Shown piece after piece: positions 1 to 13,300 of a stretch of DNA of 37,773 nt. The position numbers and the translations under genes were made by a program. The stretch lies in NCBI GenBank assembly GCA_008931825.1, contig QXVZ01006519.1, positions 1,424-39,196 on the forward strand, read 5' to 3'. This stretch comes from Phallusia fumigata. Its lineage: Eukaryota > Chordata > Ascidiacea > Phlebobranchia > Ascidiidae. The notes under the pieces are model-generated. The model saw only the letters and a list, made by a program, of their open reading frames with translations, did no database searches and had not been told where the DNA came from. Position 1 is the first letter of the stretch. Each line of letters opens with the position of its first letter.

Positions 1-19
1 TAATTGATGTTTAACGCAG

Positions 20-1123
20 GAGGAGGCTGAGGAATTAAGTTGGAAAAAAATTAGTGACGGTTTAAATCTTCGACAATGTCGTGAGATCGCCACAGCAGCA
101 CAAAGTGACGGTTTACCGAGAACTGCTGTGCTAGTGTGCGGCACCAATAACACACAGGTATTTTAGGGACATGCTTGCGCTTAAATTAAAACAAAATGAT
201 GACGTTATATCGTTTTTGTAGCTTCTGTTCAATTATCTCCTCAACTGCCGAAGCAGCATCGCAAACTCGGGACCACAAGCGGGGGTTCCCCCGACGATCC
301 TCTCTCCTCACGCGTTTATGGGAGCTACCATGAAGAAACTTGAATACAAAGCCGGAATAGCGAGGGTAAAGTTTTTTCTTCCAATTTTCCCCTTTAACCA
401 ACTTTTGGCTAAATTGCCCTATTAAGACAAAGCGATGTATCGGCCGAGGCGAGCCTGTAACGGACTACTCAAACAGCTCAAAGTTTGGCAAAATATACTC
501 CACGCATGATCATTGGCAAATCTTAACACCAGTCTAAAAGCGCTGCGATAATCGCAAATTTTATCACACAAACATGCCTCTTAACATGTTAGTTATGAAG
601 AATAAACACATGCGGATTAATCTTAGTTGTTTCAATAAAGAACTGTTGAATCTGTAAAGTTTTTGTAGTTTTTCACTTTTGTGCAGAAGTAAAACGTGTG
701 AACTTGATTTTGCTTAGAATGTGTTTGATCAATAAAGGAACCACACAAAGATTAACGTAAATTTAAATAAAATTCCAGACAACGGCGGATGCTCCTCGGC
801 ATTTAGCTCCCACTGCCATGAAGCACAACTTCAGTTTGGACGTTTCAGGACCACTTCTGCCCCACCATGTTTTCGGGATCATGTCGCTGCTGAATTCCAG
901 CCAATCAGGAGGGGAATACACAACAGCGTTGAGCGCCCGAGCCTACACGATCCCCTTCAACGCGAATTCCACCGCGGAAAATGATGTCATCGGTGATGAC
1001 GTCACCACGAACGATGACTGTGGACTGTCTAAGAAATGTGCAGATTGGTTGCGTTCCCCTGACAGTTGCGTAACTTTGCGCCAGGTTTCGGCGAACGGTG
1101 GCAAGTTTACTTGGACTTCATAG
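20..1123 (+). CDS. 3' end of an unrecognised protein-coding gene (three exons, 5' end outside window)
   Basis: Three exons fit together in phase 0: 20-157 (ends CAG|GTATTT), 222-365 (preceded by TTTTTGTAG, ends AGG|GTAAAG) and 779-1123 (preceded by AATTCCAG, stop TAG). They give 208 residues of continuous frame and the introns are 64 and 413 bases. The first exon reads EEAEELSWKKISDGL and then a stretch containing CREIATAAQSDGLPRTA. The second contains GVPPTILSPHAFMGATMKKL. The last begins TTADAPRHLAPTAMKHNF and ends GGKFTWTS, with a polar Asn/Asp/Ser-rich stretch before the end. The third exon has clearly higher GC than its surroundings. I recognise no domain and assign no function. A minus-strand ORF over 186-401 is the shadow of exon two. 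Confidence that this is coding is good; the boundaries are fair. Confidence 0.62.
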
Positions 1124-1621
1124 CGCAGAACAGTGGGATTTTTGTTGATAGTTTCAAGAGGTTTTATTGAATTTTTACTACAATAGTATACCACTCGTTG
1201 CTTGAAATGCTTTCTTTTTTGTATGCGCTTGTGCAGAAAGATGTTTCAAATGCATGTTTATGAATTTCAGTGAGAAAAACGTTAGAGAAACCAGTTTAAC
1301 CTGTGCGGTTATGATGTGACGCTAAACGGGCATAATGCTGTATTTAATAAGTTTCCGAAACATTGGTTTCTGGTTAGTGTTTACCATATTTTATGAGATT
1401 GAAGACGGTAAACTTTCATGCTAAGTCTCTGGGTATATTATTTGGCCAGTAGGAGATGCGAAATGTTACGAGCCTGACAAAAATATATCAAACTTGCAAT
1501 GGACGACGACAGATGAAGCATGACATTTTATCTTTGTCTCATTGTAGACTCATTTTTATTTGGGGATTTCCCTAACGTTGTAGTGCTAAAATCTCTTTGC
1601 ATAACACGCCAGACGCTGAAT

Positions 1622-4600
1622 ATGACACTGGAAGCAATAAAGTACTATGCTGGAAGTTTGCAGATATTAGATCAACTTTTGCTGCCACATAAAACTCAAT
1701 ACGTTGACGTTCGTTGCGTTGAAGATGGTTGGAAAGCAATTAAAACTATGCAGGTAGATGATTTTTCAAAATACATGGCCTTTAATAATATTCGATTATG
1801 CATTATTGGATAAAAGAAGAAACTTGAAAACTGCAGGAATCAAACGAATACTGAATACATGTGCAGTGCAAAGCAGACCTGTGTTCAATGTCACTCACAG
1901 CATGTAGTGATGTTAAAAGGTTTGTTTTACAAGTTTCTTTATTTAGGTCCGTGGGGCTCCTGCTATTGCAATTGTTGGATGCTTGAGTTTTGTTGTTGAA
2001 TTGAGGAAGAAAAAATTTGAAACTGTCAGGGAATTGGCTGAATTCAGCAACAAAAGCTTAGAATACCTTGTAACAGCTCGTCCAACCGCTGTTAACATGT
2101 CAAAATCAGCCAAAGAACTGTCCGATTTGGTGAACTCTTTAAAATGTGATAGTGTTATGGAGGTTAAAACAAGGTAGTATTTTATTGGCTGTGCAATCTG
2201 TTAAAGTTTACACGTTTTGAACTTATGTAGGTTTCTTTGCAGTTATACCTAAAGTAATTGTTTACAAATTTTTATTGTCCAGAATTGTTAAACACATTGA
2301 AGACATGTTGGAAAAAGACATCAAAGACAATAAAGATCTCAGCAATTATGCAGCTAAGCACATCGAGTCAACATGCAAAAAAGCTGACACTGGTTACACA
2401 ATTCTTACTCATTGTAACACAGGTTCACTTGCCACAGCTGGATATGGGACTGCTTTAGGTCAGTTTTATTTTGTGTAATGCATCCAGCATTTTATTTTTC
2501 TAATTTTAATCATACTGAAATATCAACAAAATGCAAGTGCATGTTTGGTTTTGTGGTTTACAGTTTACACTAAGGGTTGGCAACCGTTCCCAAGCCACTG
2601 GCTAAAACCAAGATAATCAAGGACTTAGTGTGTCATGGCTATGTCTAACTGCGCATGAGTACTTAAAATACAGATTCTAGTTTGATAGTAACCCTTGTTA
2701 TCTGTAGTTGTATAACTAAGTAAGCACATGTCTGTTTGCTTCAAAGGAGTTGTGCGNAAATACATGGCCTTTAATAATATTCGATTATGCATTATTGGAT
2801 AAAAGAAGAAACTTGAAAACTGCAGGAATCAAACGAATACTGAATACATGTGCAGTGCAAAGCAGACCTGTGTTCAATGTCACTCACAGCATGTAGTGAT
2901 GTTAAAAGGTTTGTTTTACAAGTTTCTTTATTTAGGTCCGTGGGGCTCCTGCTATTGCAATTGTTGGATGCTTGAGTTTTGTTGTTGAATTGAGGAAGAA
3001 AAAATTTGAAACTGTCAGGGAATTGGCTGAATTCAGCAACAAAAGCTTAGAATACCTTGTAACAGCTCGTCCAACCGCTGTTAACATGTCAAAATCAGCC
3101 AAAGAACTGTCCGATTTGGTGAACTCTTTAAAATGTGATAATGTTATGGAGGTTAAAACAAGGTAGTATTTTATTGGCTGTGCAATCTGTTAAAGTTTAC
3201 ACGTTTTAAACTTATGTAGGTTTGTTTGCAGTTATACCTAAAGTAATTGTTTACAAATTTTTATTGTCCAGAATTGTTAAATACATTGAAGACATGTTGG
3301 AAAAAGACATCAAAGACAATAAAGATCTTAGCAATTATGCAGCTGAGCACATCGAGTCAACATGCAAAAAAGCTGACACTGGTTACACAATTCTTACTCA
3401 TTGTAATACAGGTTCACTTGCCACAGCTGGATATGGGACTGCTTTAGGTCAGTTTTATTTTGTGTAATGCATCCTGCATTTTATTTTTCTAATTTTAATT
3501 ATGCTAAAATATCAACAAAATACAAGTGCATGTTTGGTTTTGTGGTTTACAACTTACACAAAGGGTTGGCAACCTTTCCCAAGCCAATGGCTAAAACCAA
3601 GATAATCAAGGACTCAGTGTGTCGTTGCTATGTCTTACTGCACATGAGTACTTAAAATACAGATTCTAATTTGATAGTTACCCTTGTTATCTGTAGTTTT
3701 ATAACTATGTAAGCACATGTCTGTTTGATTCACAGGAGTTGTACGGTCCCTTCACAAAAAAAACCTGTTGGAGCATGTTTATTGCACTGAGACCCGACCC
3801 TACAACCAGGGTGCAAGGTTAACAGCCTATGAATTGGTACATGATGAATTACCTTCCACTNCTTCACAAAAAAAACCTGTTGGAGCATGTTTATTGCACT
3901 GAGACCCGACCCTACAACCAGGGTGCAAGGTTAACAGCCTATGAATTGGTACATGATGAATTGCCTTCCACTCTTATTGCTGACAGCATGGTGGCTGTTT
4001 TGATGAAGACTAAAAAAATATCTGGTAAGTAGGCAGTTAAAGGTAATATAACAGAAATGTTTTCTGTGAGGTTTCTTAAGAACATTGCTTTAAAACACTT
4101 GCATCAAAAAGTCACAGTGCCACTAGTCAAAAAGTGGTGCAGCAAAAACACGCAATATTTTGAATCTAAAAATGGGGAAAGCAAATGCACAGCCTATTAT
4201 AATTTTCCTAACTGTATAGGTTACATAAATAATTATCTGTGAATTATATGCTTGCACATATTTGATAGTGGGATCTGCCAGGACAACAATAATGGCACAC
4301 CTGCCTGGAAGGTGGATTATTATTTGGTATAATGCCTCTTGCAGGCCTAGTGTACTGTGGTGACAGAAATATTTGCAGGTCCAATTGTCTTGGTGTGAAA
4401 ATAAGTGACTAAATTACAAATGATTTTAAAAATTATGCAAAACCAATAGGATTGCAGTCTCGTGAACAACAGTTATGAAATGTTTTCAGCTTTTTGTTGA
4501 TATTGTCATAAAATTACACACATATTTGCCACCAAAAAAGCTTTTTGAAGTTTGTGTTTCCAGGCCTGTTCAGTGGTCAAAATTTACTTTCCGGCGTGGC

Positions 4601-5537
4601 ACAATAATTCCGTTTTGTTGCTACACTTTTGTTTTAATAATACTACTTTGATAATAACCGTTTTGATTCAGTTCTTATGCTTTATGATTTTCAAGGTGTC
4701 ACATTTAACAAAAATTGAGAAACACTGGTGTACAATGTAGAGTACAGCTTCATGATTGAACCTCAGTCTTTCATATTTATTCTACACGTTTTTTAAGCTG
4801 TGGTTGTGGGAGCGGACAGAGTTTCTCTCAACGGTGACGTGGCCAACAAAATTGGCACTTATCAGATTGCGGTCCTTGCCAAGCATCACAACGTGCCCTT
4901 CTACGTCGCAGCACCTATCACTTGTCACGATGATGTCATTAAGGATGGCAGTGACATCACAATCGAAGAGCGTCCAGCGGATGAACTGACTATGATTTCG
5001 GGAGTTAGAGTTGCAGCAAAAGGTACTGGTTAAGTTTTAATAACACAAAATATTTGTGTTGTACTCGGTTAAACATCCAATATCTCACACAATTCCTCGT
5101 TGTCTAAACTTCAGATATGGGTTTAATGTAAACAATCGCCTGTTCCGTCACATGTTAATTATTTTGTAAATCGTTTAATTGGCAAAAATTTGTCTCAATT
5201 TTCGCCATCAACCAAATGTGTCATTATTCTAGGTTCATCTGTATTTGGTTTGTTCACTTAAATTTAAAAATATCACTTGTTATTTTTTCCTTTAAACTCA
5301 TCAATACGTTTCTTTTTCAAAAAAAATAAAACGTTTTATTAGATTCGAAACAGTATAAAGTGCAACCTAGACACGTTTTGGCACCTATTTCTTCCAGGTA
5401 TCAACTGTTGGAATCCGGCGTTTGATGTAACTCCAGCAGAACTTATAACGGGAGGTATAGCCACCGAATCTGGTGTGTATGCACCTCATGAAATAAATAA
5501 ATTAAGGGAACAGATCAAAAATGGTTCTAAAAATTGA
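1622..5537 (+). CDS. MRI1: Methylthioribose-1-phosphate isomerase (eIF2B-like family)
   Basis: This cytosolic enzyme of the methionine salvage pathway turns 5-methylthioribose-1-phosphate into 5-methylthioribulose-1-phosphate. Exons: 1622-1753, 1947-2173, 2283-2458, exon 4 (3736-3749 plus 3862-4024), 4798-5022 and 5398-5537. They sum to 1077 bases (358 residues; human MRI1 has 369), and every junction keeps phase. The start [20 protein letters not shown] matches the family N-terminus. Landmarks are [37 protein letters not shown] with the catalytic Cys near residue 164, [15 protein letters not shown], and [13 protein letters not shown] with the catalytic Asp near residue 244. The C-terminus includes WNPAFDVTP and ITGG. 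A second copy of exons 2-3 (2936-3162, 3272-3447) and of part of exon 4 follows single Ns; including exons 2-3 twice (403 bases) would break the frame. A pyrimidine-rich acceptor (CTCATTGTAG, ending at 1547) lies in the likely 5' UTR. Confidence 0.95.
1769..3745. repeat. Direct duplication of about 988 bp joined by a single N (likely assembly artefact)
   Basis: Bases 1769-2756 and 2758-3745 are the same sequence at a constant offset of 989, with the N at 2757 between them. Each copy carries MRI1 exons 2 and 3 and the start of exon 4. They differ by scattered substitutions, including three amino-acid changes (Ser/Asn in KCD-VMEV, Lys/Glu in AA-HIES, His/Tyr in K-IEDM). The first copy stops inside exon 4 and the second begins inside intron 1, so neither alone is a clean gene duplication. 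Two alleles placed end to end fit best. Confidence 0.85.
3750..3972. repeat. 111-bp direct duplication inside MRI1 exon 4, joined by a single N
   Basis: Bases 3750-3860 and 3862-3972 match except for one A/G change near the end (GAATTACC versus GAATTGCC). The N is at 3861. Both copies encode the [15 protein letters not shown] active-site region. Reading through both would repeat the motif and pass through the N, so one copy must be surplus. Confidence 0.88.
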
Positions 5538-7347
5538 AGCGTTAGCAATACACGCTGTGGAATAATATATTACTATCTACATAATATCGGTTCTTTAAAA
5601 TGAACAATTGTAAATGTTTTCTCGTTGCCCTGCAACTTTATGCACCGTATTTTATGTTTCCATTTTATTCTTTGGTCGCGGTTTTGATCGATCTTGTCCT
5701 AAGTTTACTTATCGCGACACTGCCCTGGTTATGTATGCAATCGGTGCGGCAATACAGAAATTAAACCCTTTTACGCCTGCCTTGGTAAGGGTTGTCAGCC
5801 GAAGCGGTTTTGTCTGTTCTTAACGGGGTACACGAACTGAGATGCGGTTCCGACCACAGATAAGATTTAAAATACACAACCCACGACACTGAAGTGCATT
5901 TGAACAAAACTTATCCGACAATTATCATGCTAACAAAGCCTTTAAACTGCCTACAACCTCTGAATACGAAATAATTATGCCACATTACGAATATGTTTAT
6001 TTGTGGAGCACTACATTCCAATGCACGGCAGTCGGTACAATAATACAGTGACGCATTGTGGGTAATGCCTATATCTTGAAAGCACGGAACGACGATGCAG
6101 GAAGATACGCAACGCAGCACATTGGGGGAAAGAATCTAGCAACTGCTTGTGGGTGAGCTGCGAAGTCCAACAGTTTTATAGAGAGTTTTATTAGCTGACT
6201 GGGTCGTTTTCACGTTTGACAGATGCTAGACCACAGCTATCAACGATTTCGAACGTTAACGACAGTCAAATACTGCTTTACACGCTTTTGTATTTTCAAT
6301 GCCTACTGTTAGGCAAGGGCGATGAAACGTAAAAATACCGAGTCAAAACCAGTTTTTGCCTACAAGGTTTTTTAGAATTTAGAATATAGATTATTTTTTG
6401 CGTGGTTTCAAATGCCCTGGAGAGCGAAATTTGTTTTTACCGAAGTTCCACTATAAGGGTGAGATTAACATCGTCAAAACTACAAACCAGCTTTGCCATC
6501 GCAATTGGAAAGAAGCTTTTTGCTTGTTTCTAAAAAGATTTCGCTGCCAATTTCACATCAAACAAAGAGACAGTTACAAGACAATTAAAACTGATAATAA
6601 CGATGAGGGATTACGTAAATCAGACGAATCTATAACATATGGATGAGAAAGAACGTTCGAGAACAAGGTAATGTACAAATGCACGATGCCACTTCGCCTA
6701 ATAAATGTCCAGCACCAGAGTGACTGGTGGATTACGTGTTTACCATTATTGAAGTGCATGTTAAGCAGCGATATTCGTGTAGTTGAATTGAATAGCTTTG
6801 TAGGTTTAACTGCTAAACTTTTTCAACACTGCACATCAGGTTATGTGTGTGAATGGTCAATCGCCGTAGGAGCACGTCTTATAGTAGCAGCGATGGGCAC
6901 AAGTATTAGGACAACGTAATTACGACTAGAAACAAACTAAACAACAAGATGACACGTTTCAAAAGCTTAAACGCTGACCGACTATGGGAAGCTTAGATTC
7001 TGTGAATAACAAATTAGAAATCCACGCAGCGAGAAGAGGAAAATTAATATTGTGCAAAACTAAGTTGTTGCTTGAGCACAACCCCGAAGAACATTGGAAA
7101 TAGTGTCAAGGAAAAAAATCATATCTTCAAGATACAGATTTGTCAAGCAGGATGCAAGTAACTACTAAAGCAAGTGACAGCAAGCCTATGTGCCCTATCT
7201 CAGCATTTGATTATTTCCAGTGTGATGATTTGAAGAAAGATCGTGTCGAATGCAATTCGGTTTGCGGGAATAACACCTGCGGGTCCCCGTCAAAAAGCAA
7301 AACCCAGTCTTATGAAACGTCAAGAGGCAGGTACTATGTCGATGATG
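5538..7347. other. Intergenic stretch between the 3' ends of MRI1 and GIT
   Basis: The two flanking genes converge here. Several ORFs of 60-82 codons occur on both strands (for example 6398-6646 and 6671-6919 on +, 5911-6120 on -). None has a recognisable motif, paired splice sites or a good start context. I see no RNA gene and no clear repeat. Confidence 0.6.
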
Positions 7348-10300
7348 TCATGAGGTGGTGGGCGCGGTTCTGTTCATCATCGTAACAAGCTCCTTCTCTG
7401 CCTTCGCGATTTCGTAGGCGTTTTTAATTATGCTCTCAGTGACCTGAAAAAAGAACGGAATCATGCTTCTTGACCATAATGGCCAAAAGGCCTGATAGGA
7501 TGTGGCAGGAAAAGCAGAAAGTTTTTAATGTAAGCATTTACCCAGAAGCATTTTTAAGAAAAGCAGACAATACTAGAAGGTAAGCTTTTAGGAACTCACT
7601 GATCGATTCCAACACACACATTGCATCCCAAAAATACATATGTGATGTCGATTGAACATAGATAACACAACACCCAAATCTTCACATTTAAAGTTTGTAG
7701 GATTTCTGACTTATACCTGCTTTGAGTTGACACCAGCAGCTTGTTCCGAAACTTCTTTGCATCTGCTTTTAAGACTAAGCGCCCCATTTCGCAGCTTGCT
7801 TATTACTCCTTGCAGTTGTTGGTCGGTTAAGTCCTGACAAGAAGATAAAACTTTCCAGTCACAACAAAAAGATACAGAAAACCATTTACATGTAACAAAC
7901 AGACACTTAATTTAAGAATGTTCTCTGTACAAAACAAAGTGGCACTAAAATGCAAGACATTGGGTTTGAAACATAAAAATCTCTTTCAGGTTTTAAAATG
8001 ATATTTATTTGCATGTAAACCAAGGTTAAAACTTGACTATTACAGATGCATACACCAACAAACGTTAAACCTAAGAATACTACAAAAGGGGTACCAAACT
8101 GAGGTAAAATTATAGACACTTGAAAATACTGCCTACCTCTGGAAACAGAGCAATTATTTCTTGGACTGCAGTGAAAATGTTTCCAGCACAACTTGCATAA
8201 CTTTCAATTTTACTTTTCTGTGCCGCTTGAAGGAGTTGTTGAATAATTCGAGTTACCTGAAAAGAACAAATCCAAGAGTTGAAATGCCAAAAATCTGAGT
8301 GTACTTCTCTTTTATTTTTAATGTTTAAGGTTTATAGAAATAACCTGTATTCCTGAATACTATCGTCCACTTGGTATTATAGGTGTGCTTAGTGCTTTGC
8401 ATTAGACACACAGTATTTCAAAATTTTGACTTATTTAATGCATTACTTCCAGTAATCAGCTTGATGCATGCATTGTTTCTGAGTTTCAACCCTCTAAAGC
8501 AAAATGTGTATCTATCGTTTTTATCTAAACACCAACAGCACCAGCAAAGAATGGTTCATTTTGTTTCCAGATCCTATGTTCTATACTTTAGATGCACACA
8601 GCGAATCTGCACGTTTTTAATTTACCAAATGTTTTACCGTTTCAGTTTTTCTTATCACATGCTCAGCTGTTGGCAGCGAGCCAGGGTTCATTGGCTTTTC
8701 CTGACTATCAGAGGAGGAATCCTTTCCATCAGATGCAGAGGGATGTGGGGACACAGATAAGGGAGATACATCAGTATTATTGTTCTCGTTGGTGTTGGCT
8801 GTGTCGCTGGGGCTGGCATTCTTGCTTGCACTGTGGCAACAAAAAATTATGAATGCTAAAAATGTGCTATCCATGTGGCTGGTAACAGGCAACAATACTT
8901 TCATTTTTTTAAAAAAACATGTATTTTTTAGGTTTTTTTTGCATTTTACATCTTAAGTGGAAATATCACAGCTCTGTAACAAAAACAGAGCAACTTGTGC
9001 CTACAAATAATGGTTCAAATAACTACTTGCACAGGTACGCTACGTTCAACAAAAAGTATGGGATATAACATTGACATAGACACAAACCTTTTATCAAGAT
9101 TGGGTTCGGCGGCACTAATGCTTCCCTTTCTAGCCCCAGGTGGATCAACCCCAGCACCCAACACAACATGGTTGTCATAGTCACTTCCGACACTATTGTG
9201 GGGGCTTGGATCCCGCAGGTGGGGGGATTTTTTGGAGATTTTAATATCACTCTGTAAAAGATTTTAAATAAAAGGAAAATAAAAACCTCGGAAACTTCAC
9301 ATCTTGCAAAACATAATGCAACTTATTTATTACACACTAGTGCCCAGAAAACAGCAGTTAGCCAAAACTACAAGCGTTCTGTTTTGACCAAGCATCTTAT
9401 GTTAAAAGATGCTGGTATGTCTGGATCTTATAATATTTGATGTAACAATAGATAAGTGGATCTTTTATTCATTCTTTAAACTTACATGCTTTCATTTTAG
9501 ACTTTTGTCAAGAGGCACATTTGTAACTTGTAAGACAAAACTAACCTTTTACATGCAAAAAGCATTTCATTCTTCAAGGAAGTAACTAAGAATTTTATAA
9601 CTATTGTCGTTACTGTATGACAGTGTTTCTCTGTATTAACAAGACTTTTTTCAATGCATCGCTTATTATTAAAGTTTAATTTATTGATATAAACACAGAT
9701 CAGCTGCAAAATTTTATTGCCTGGCCAATCACCAAACATAAAAAAATGTTTATGGGTGGAAAAGAGAATTGGTCCAGCCAGTCTATCCCCATCAAAAACT
9801 TACAATTCCAGCTTCAGAAATTTCTTTGTCCACTTCAACCAGCTCGGAACCAGGTGGGGTGCCATGAATGGTCTGTGGTCTCTGATGATCACCGGATGCA
9901 AGGGAAGACTGGCTTCCACCTAAAACAGGAAACACTCTTTAGTACCATCTAATTGTTGTTTGCATCAAATAGGAAAATGGTATATCGTGTAGCAAGTGTA
10001 CCTGATTCATTGGGATTACACACAGATGTGGGGCGTAAAATTCCACTACTCTCATTCCGAGGACTGTGTGGAGCAGAGGGTGGTTTTCCAGCAAATGGCA
10101 CAGCTGGTGGTTTAAATGCTGATGTGTAAGTTTGTTGTTTTTTTGTCAGCTCATGGTTCTGTCTTGCAAGGTAAGTTGCCTGAAGAGATAATGCAGTTTT
10201 AGGTTGTTGTCATTTTTTAACAGACTGTCATCAAGAATCCCAAGTAACTTAAAAATTATACAGAACCAAATTTTCATATTTGCTGTAAGCAAGGGTAACA

Positions 10301-13300
10301 AATGTAGGATAAANAGGTTGTTGTCATTTTTTAACAGACTGTCATCAAGAATCCCAAGTAACTTAAAAATTATACAGAACCAAATTTTCATATTTGCTGT
10401 AAGCAAGGGTAACAAATGTAGGATAAAAAGTATGACTTTCCATTACCTGATATTAGGAGAATGGAAATCAAACCCTCAAGGGTTATTTTTGAACTTTGAA
10501 CATCCCTAGTTGTGGGTTTACAATAGTGAAATTGATGGACTTATATTGTCACTATGCTCAGAGTCAGCTCTAAAGCAAATTGTTAATGTTTTGGCTCTTT
10601 CACAAATCAATAGTGTTTGTGTATCATCACCAGACCTTGCTGATCGTCTTGTTGACCTGTTAGTTTTGTACTATAAGGTGACATGAGGTTGCTGCTTACA
10701 GAATAATTTATTTCAGACACAAAGCAAGGTTCAGAGCTGTAGATAAACAATAAATCATTCTTACACTTTGTAGAGATCTCTGTGCCAAACAGTCAAACAA
10801 AAATGCCCATCGCTAATAGGGGCTAGCATTAAAAAAATCAAAATGCCACCAGTAATCTTAGGTAAATCACCTTGTTGGTGAGGCTTTTGTTCTGCTCAGT
10901 GAGTTTGGTAATCTGTTCTTCTGCTTCCTTTAATTTTTGTTTGAGGGCGAGAAACTCATTCAAGGAAACTGGTGGCCCTAAATATATCAAAACTGTAAAT
11001 AGTCAAGTGGTTAACCATCACCAACCAGCTCATGAATTTATCTTCAAAAACCAGTATTATGGTAGACAGAAAATTAAAAAGCTACAACATACTGGCAGAA
11101 TCTTCGATCGACTGGTAATCCAGGTTGCCATCAGGTGGCAAATCATAAATTGGATCTTCGATAGTTGGTGATTGCACTGGAGCCTGACGTAGACTTATAC
11201 CATCTAAATATAACATGTTATGGGTCAGTAAACATGCAACAATTTGATTAAAGAGCTCAATGGGCTGGATAACCAATGAGCTTCAGCAGAACTAAAAAAC
11301 ATTAATACAAACCCAATTTTTGAACAGTATAATTATGGATAGCACGCAGATTTCGCTACAACTTAACAAAATTAAATGGATTTTGTCACAGTGCTAGAGC
11401 AGAAAATGCAAATGTAACTATTCGCATTTTTATCAATCAGCAAAAAACAATAATATTACATGGTCTACAAACAATCTTATAAACTAAACCACAACACATC
11501 AGGAGAACAATGTTGTGATGGTCTGTTTTACCTGACATAGCTTGACGTCTAATAATATCATGGAGTATATCTGTGACAAGTACGTTGAATTCAGAAATGC
11601 TGAATCGAGCCAGCTTCTGGCGACCTTGATTTCTGNTGTTTTACCTGACATAGCTTGACGTCTAATAATATCATGGAGTATATCTGTGACAAGTACGTTG
11701 AATTCAGAAATGCTGAATCGAGCCAGCTTCTGGCGACCTTGATTTCTGTAGAAAACAAACAATAGCAGGTTTAACTAATTTGCATGCTATTTTCTCAAAT
11801 ATTTAAGTGACAAAACTCATACTACATTTATGACCATTTTTTACTCCTGCGTTTATGGCGAGTTCGAATTTAACCCAAGTTTATTGCAGTGTCAAGTTAT
11901 TTATCCAAGGAATAAATAGTATCCGCAACTGTCTCGTAATATTCACCACTGTAGTCTAAGATTTTATAGCAAACTACACTAGGTCGTAAACATTTTAAAT
12001 GATGAAAAATCGTAAATTTTATATTTCACTTTGCATGAGAAAATGGCTAGTATATATATTACTGTGTCGCAATAATTCCTTTTGCGCCATGCCCAGATAA
12101 ATGGTCACTGAAAATCTTATTTCAAGCTGCATAATATTCTTGTGTCTGGTAATATTTTAATGTATAACAGCTATAGACCATTTTTAGCCAATATAAGTGG
12201 ACCCATAATAATGTGCTGCAAAAATATTAATGTTTTTTTAGGTCAAGAAACAACTACAATTTGTACACCACAAATCAGTGAAAAAATATTGCTTTACAAA
12301 AACTTACTGGGTCAAAATCACCCATGCTGATGTTAATAAACCCTATTCCAGCATCTAATCATGCTATATTTTAGAAATGTTCAAATACAGTCTGCTAACA
12401 GTTCAGTGATGGTTTTTGCACCAAGCACAAAATATTGTACAAACCAAAACTTGCTGCCTTGGCCAGTTGCAGATTTTTTAGTCTTGGTATTTAAAAAATA
12501 TTTGCCAAGGTTGTCTTAACAAGTTTATGTAAAAATTGTGTGACGCACAAAGTGAGGTTAGCTTCTGATAAACAATAAATCAGTCTTTGCAACTTTATCG
12601 TGACATCAAGTGGCAAACAACAAAAGAAAGCTCTTTTGGCTGATTTTTCATGGCTAATATAAAAACGTTATCACCAGTAAACATTAGTCAACTAAAAACA
12701 ACATGACTGGGCATTGTTTGATAAGAAACAACCTAATTTTCAGGTTTACATGTGATGAAGTATTTTATTTACATATTCATATCACCATTCATGAAGTGTT
12801 TTGTCACACGCTTCCAAAGTGTCATTGGCATTAAAACAAATGTTATTCTGCATACATATATTAACAGATTGGCCACAACTGGTAACAAAACACTGGTTTA
12901 TATGGTGGTTGTTTTATGATTTTTACATTAGCACAGGTGATCATAAACTATTAATGTTTATGTATGTTGCCCCCAGGTTAGGTTGGCAACATGCTGGGAG
13001 CTACCAGAAACGATTGAAAGCATGTAGCAACTGTCAATCAGAAGTTTCGAGTTCTAGTTATCATTGTTTCTATACAATACTGGTTCCTAACATTGTTTGG
13101 AATGCGACTTGTACTTTGTTAAACCCATAGAGTACAATTGGTTGTCTCAATAGAAAAAAGGGAACTGAAAAAAAATAGTTTACTAACCTTGTTGTTGAAT
13201 ATTCAGGATTTACAGGCAGAAATGGAACTGCAACATGGTCAGCAGTCGGTGGGATTTTTCCAGCTGCTGCTTGTTTGATTTCCTGCCAGATTCGCTCCGT

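Noticed and set aside
186-401. Minus-strand 71-codon ORF
   Set aside because: It lies over plus-strand exon 222-365 of the first gene, which has proper splice sites and phase; the minus frame has none.
2570-2700. GGGTTGGCAACC motif in an MRI1 intron, resembling a hAT terminal repeat
   Set aside because: No partner inverted repeat or target duplication could be found nearby.
7140-7385. Plus-strand Cys-containing ORF
   Set aside because: It overlaps the GIT terminal exon on the opposite strand, and the non-overlapping part has no supporting signal.
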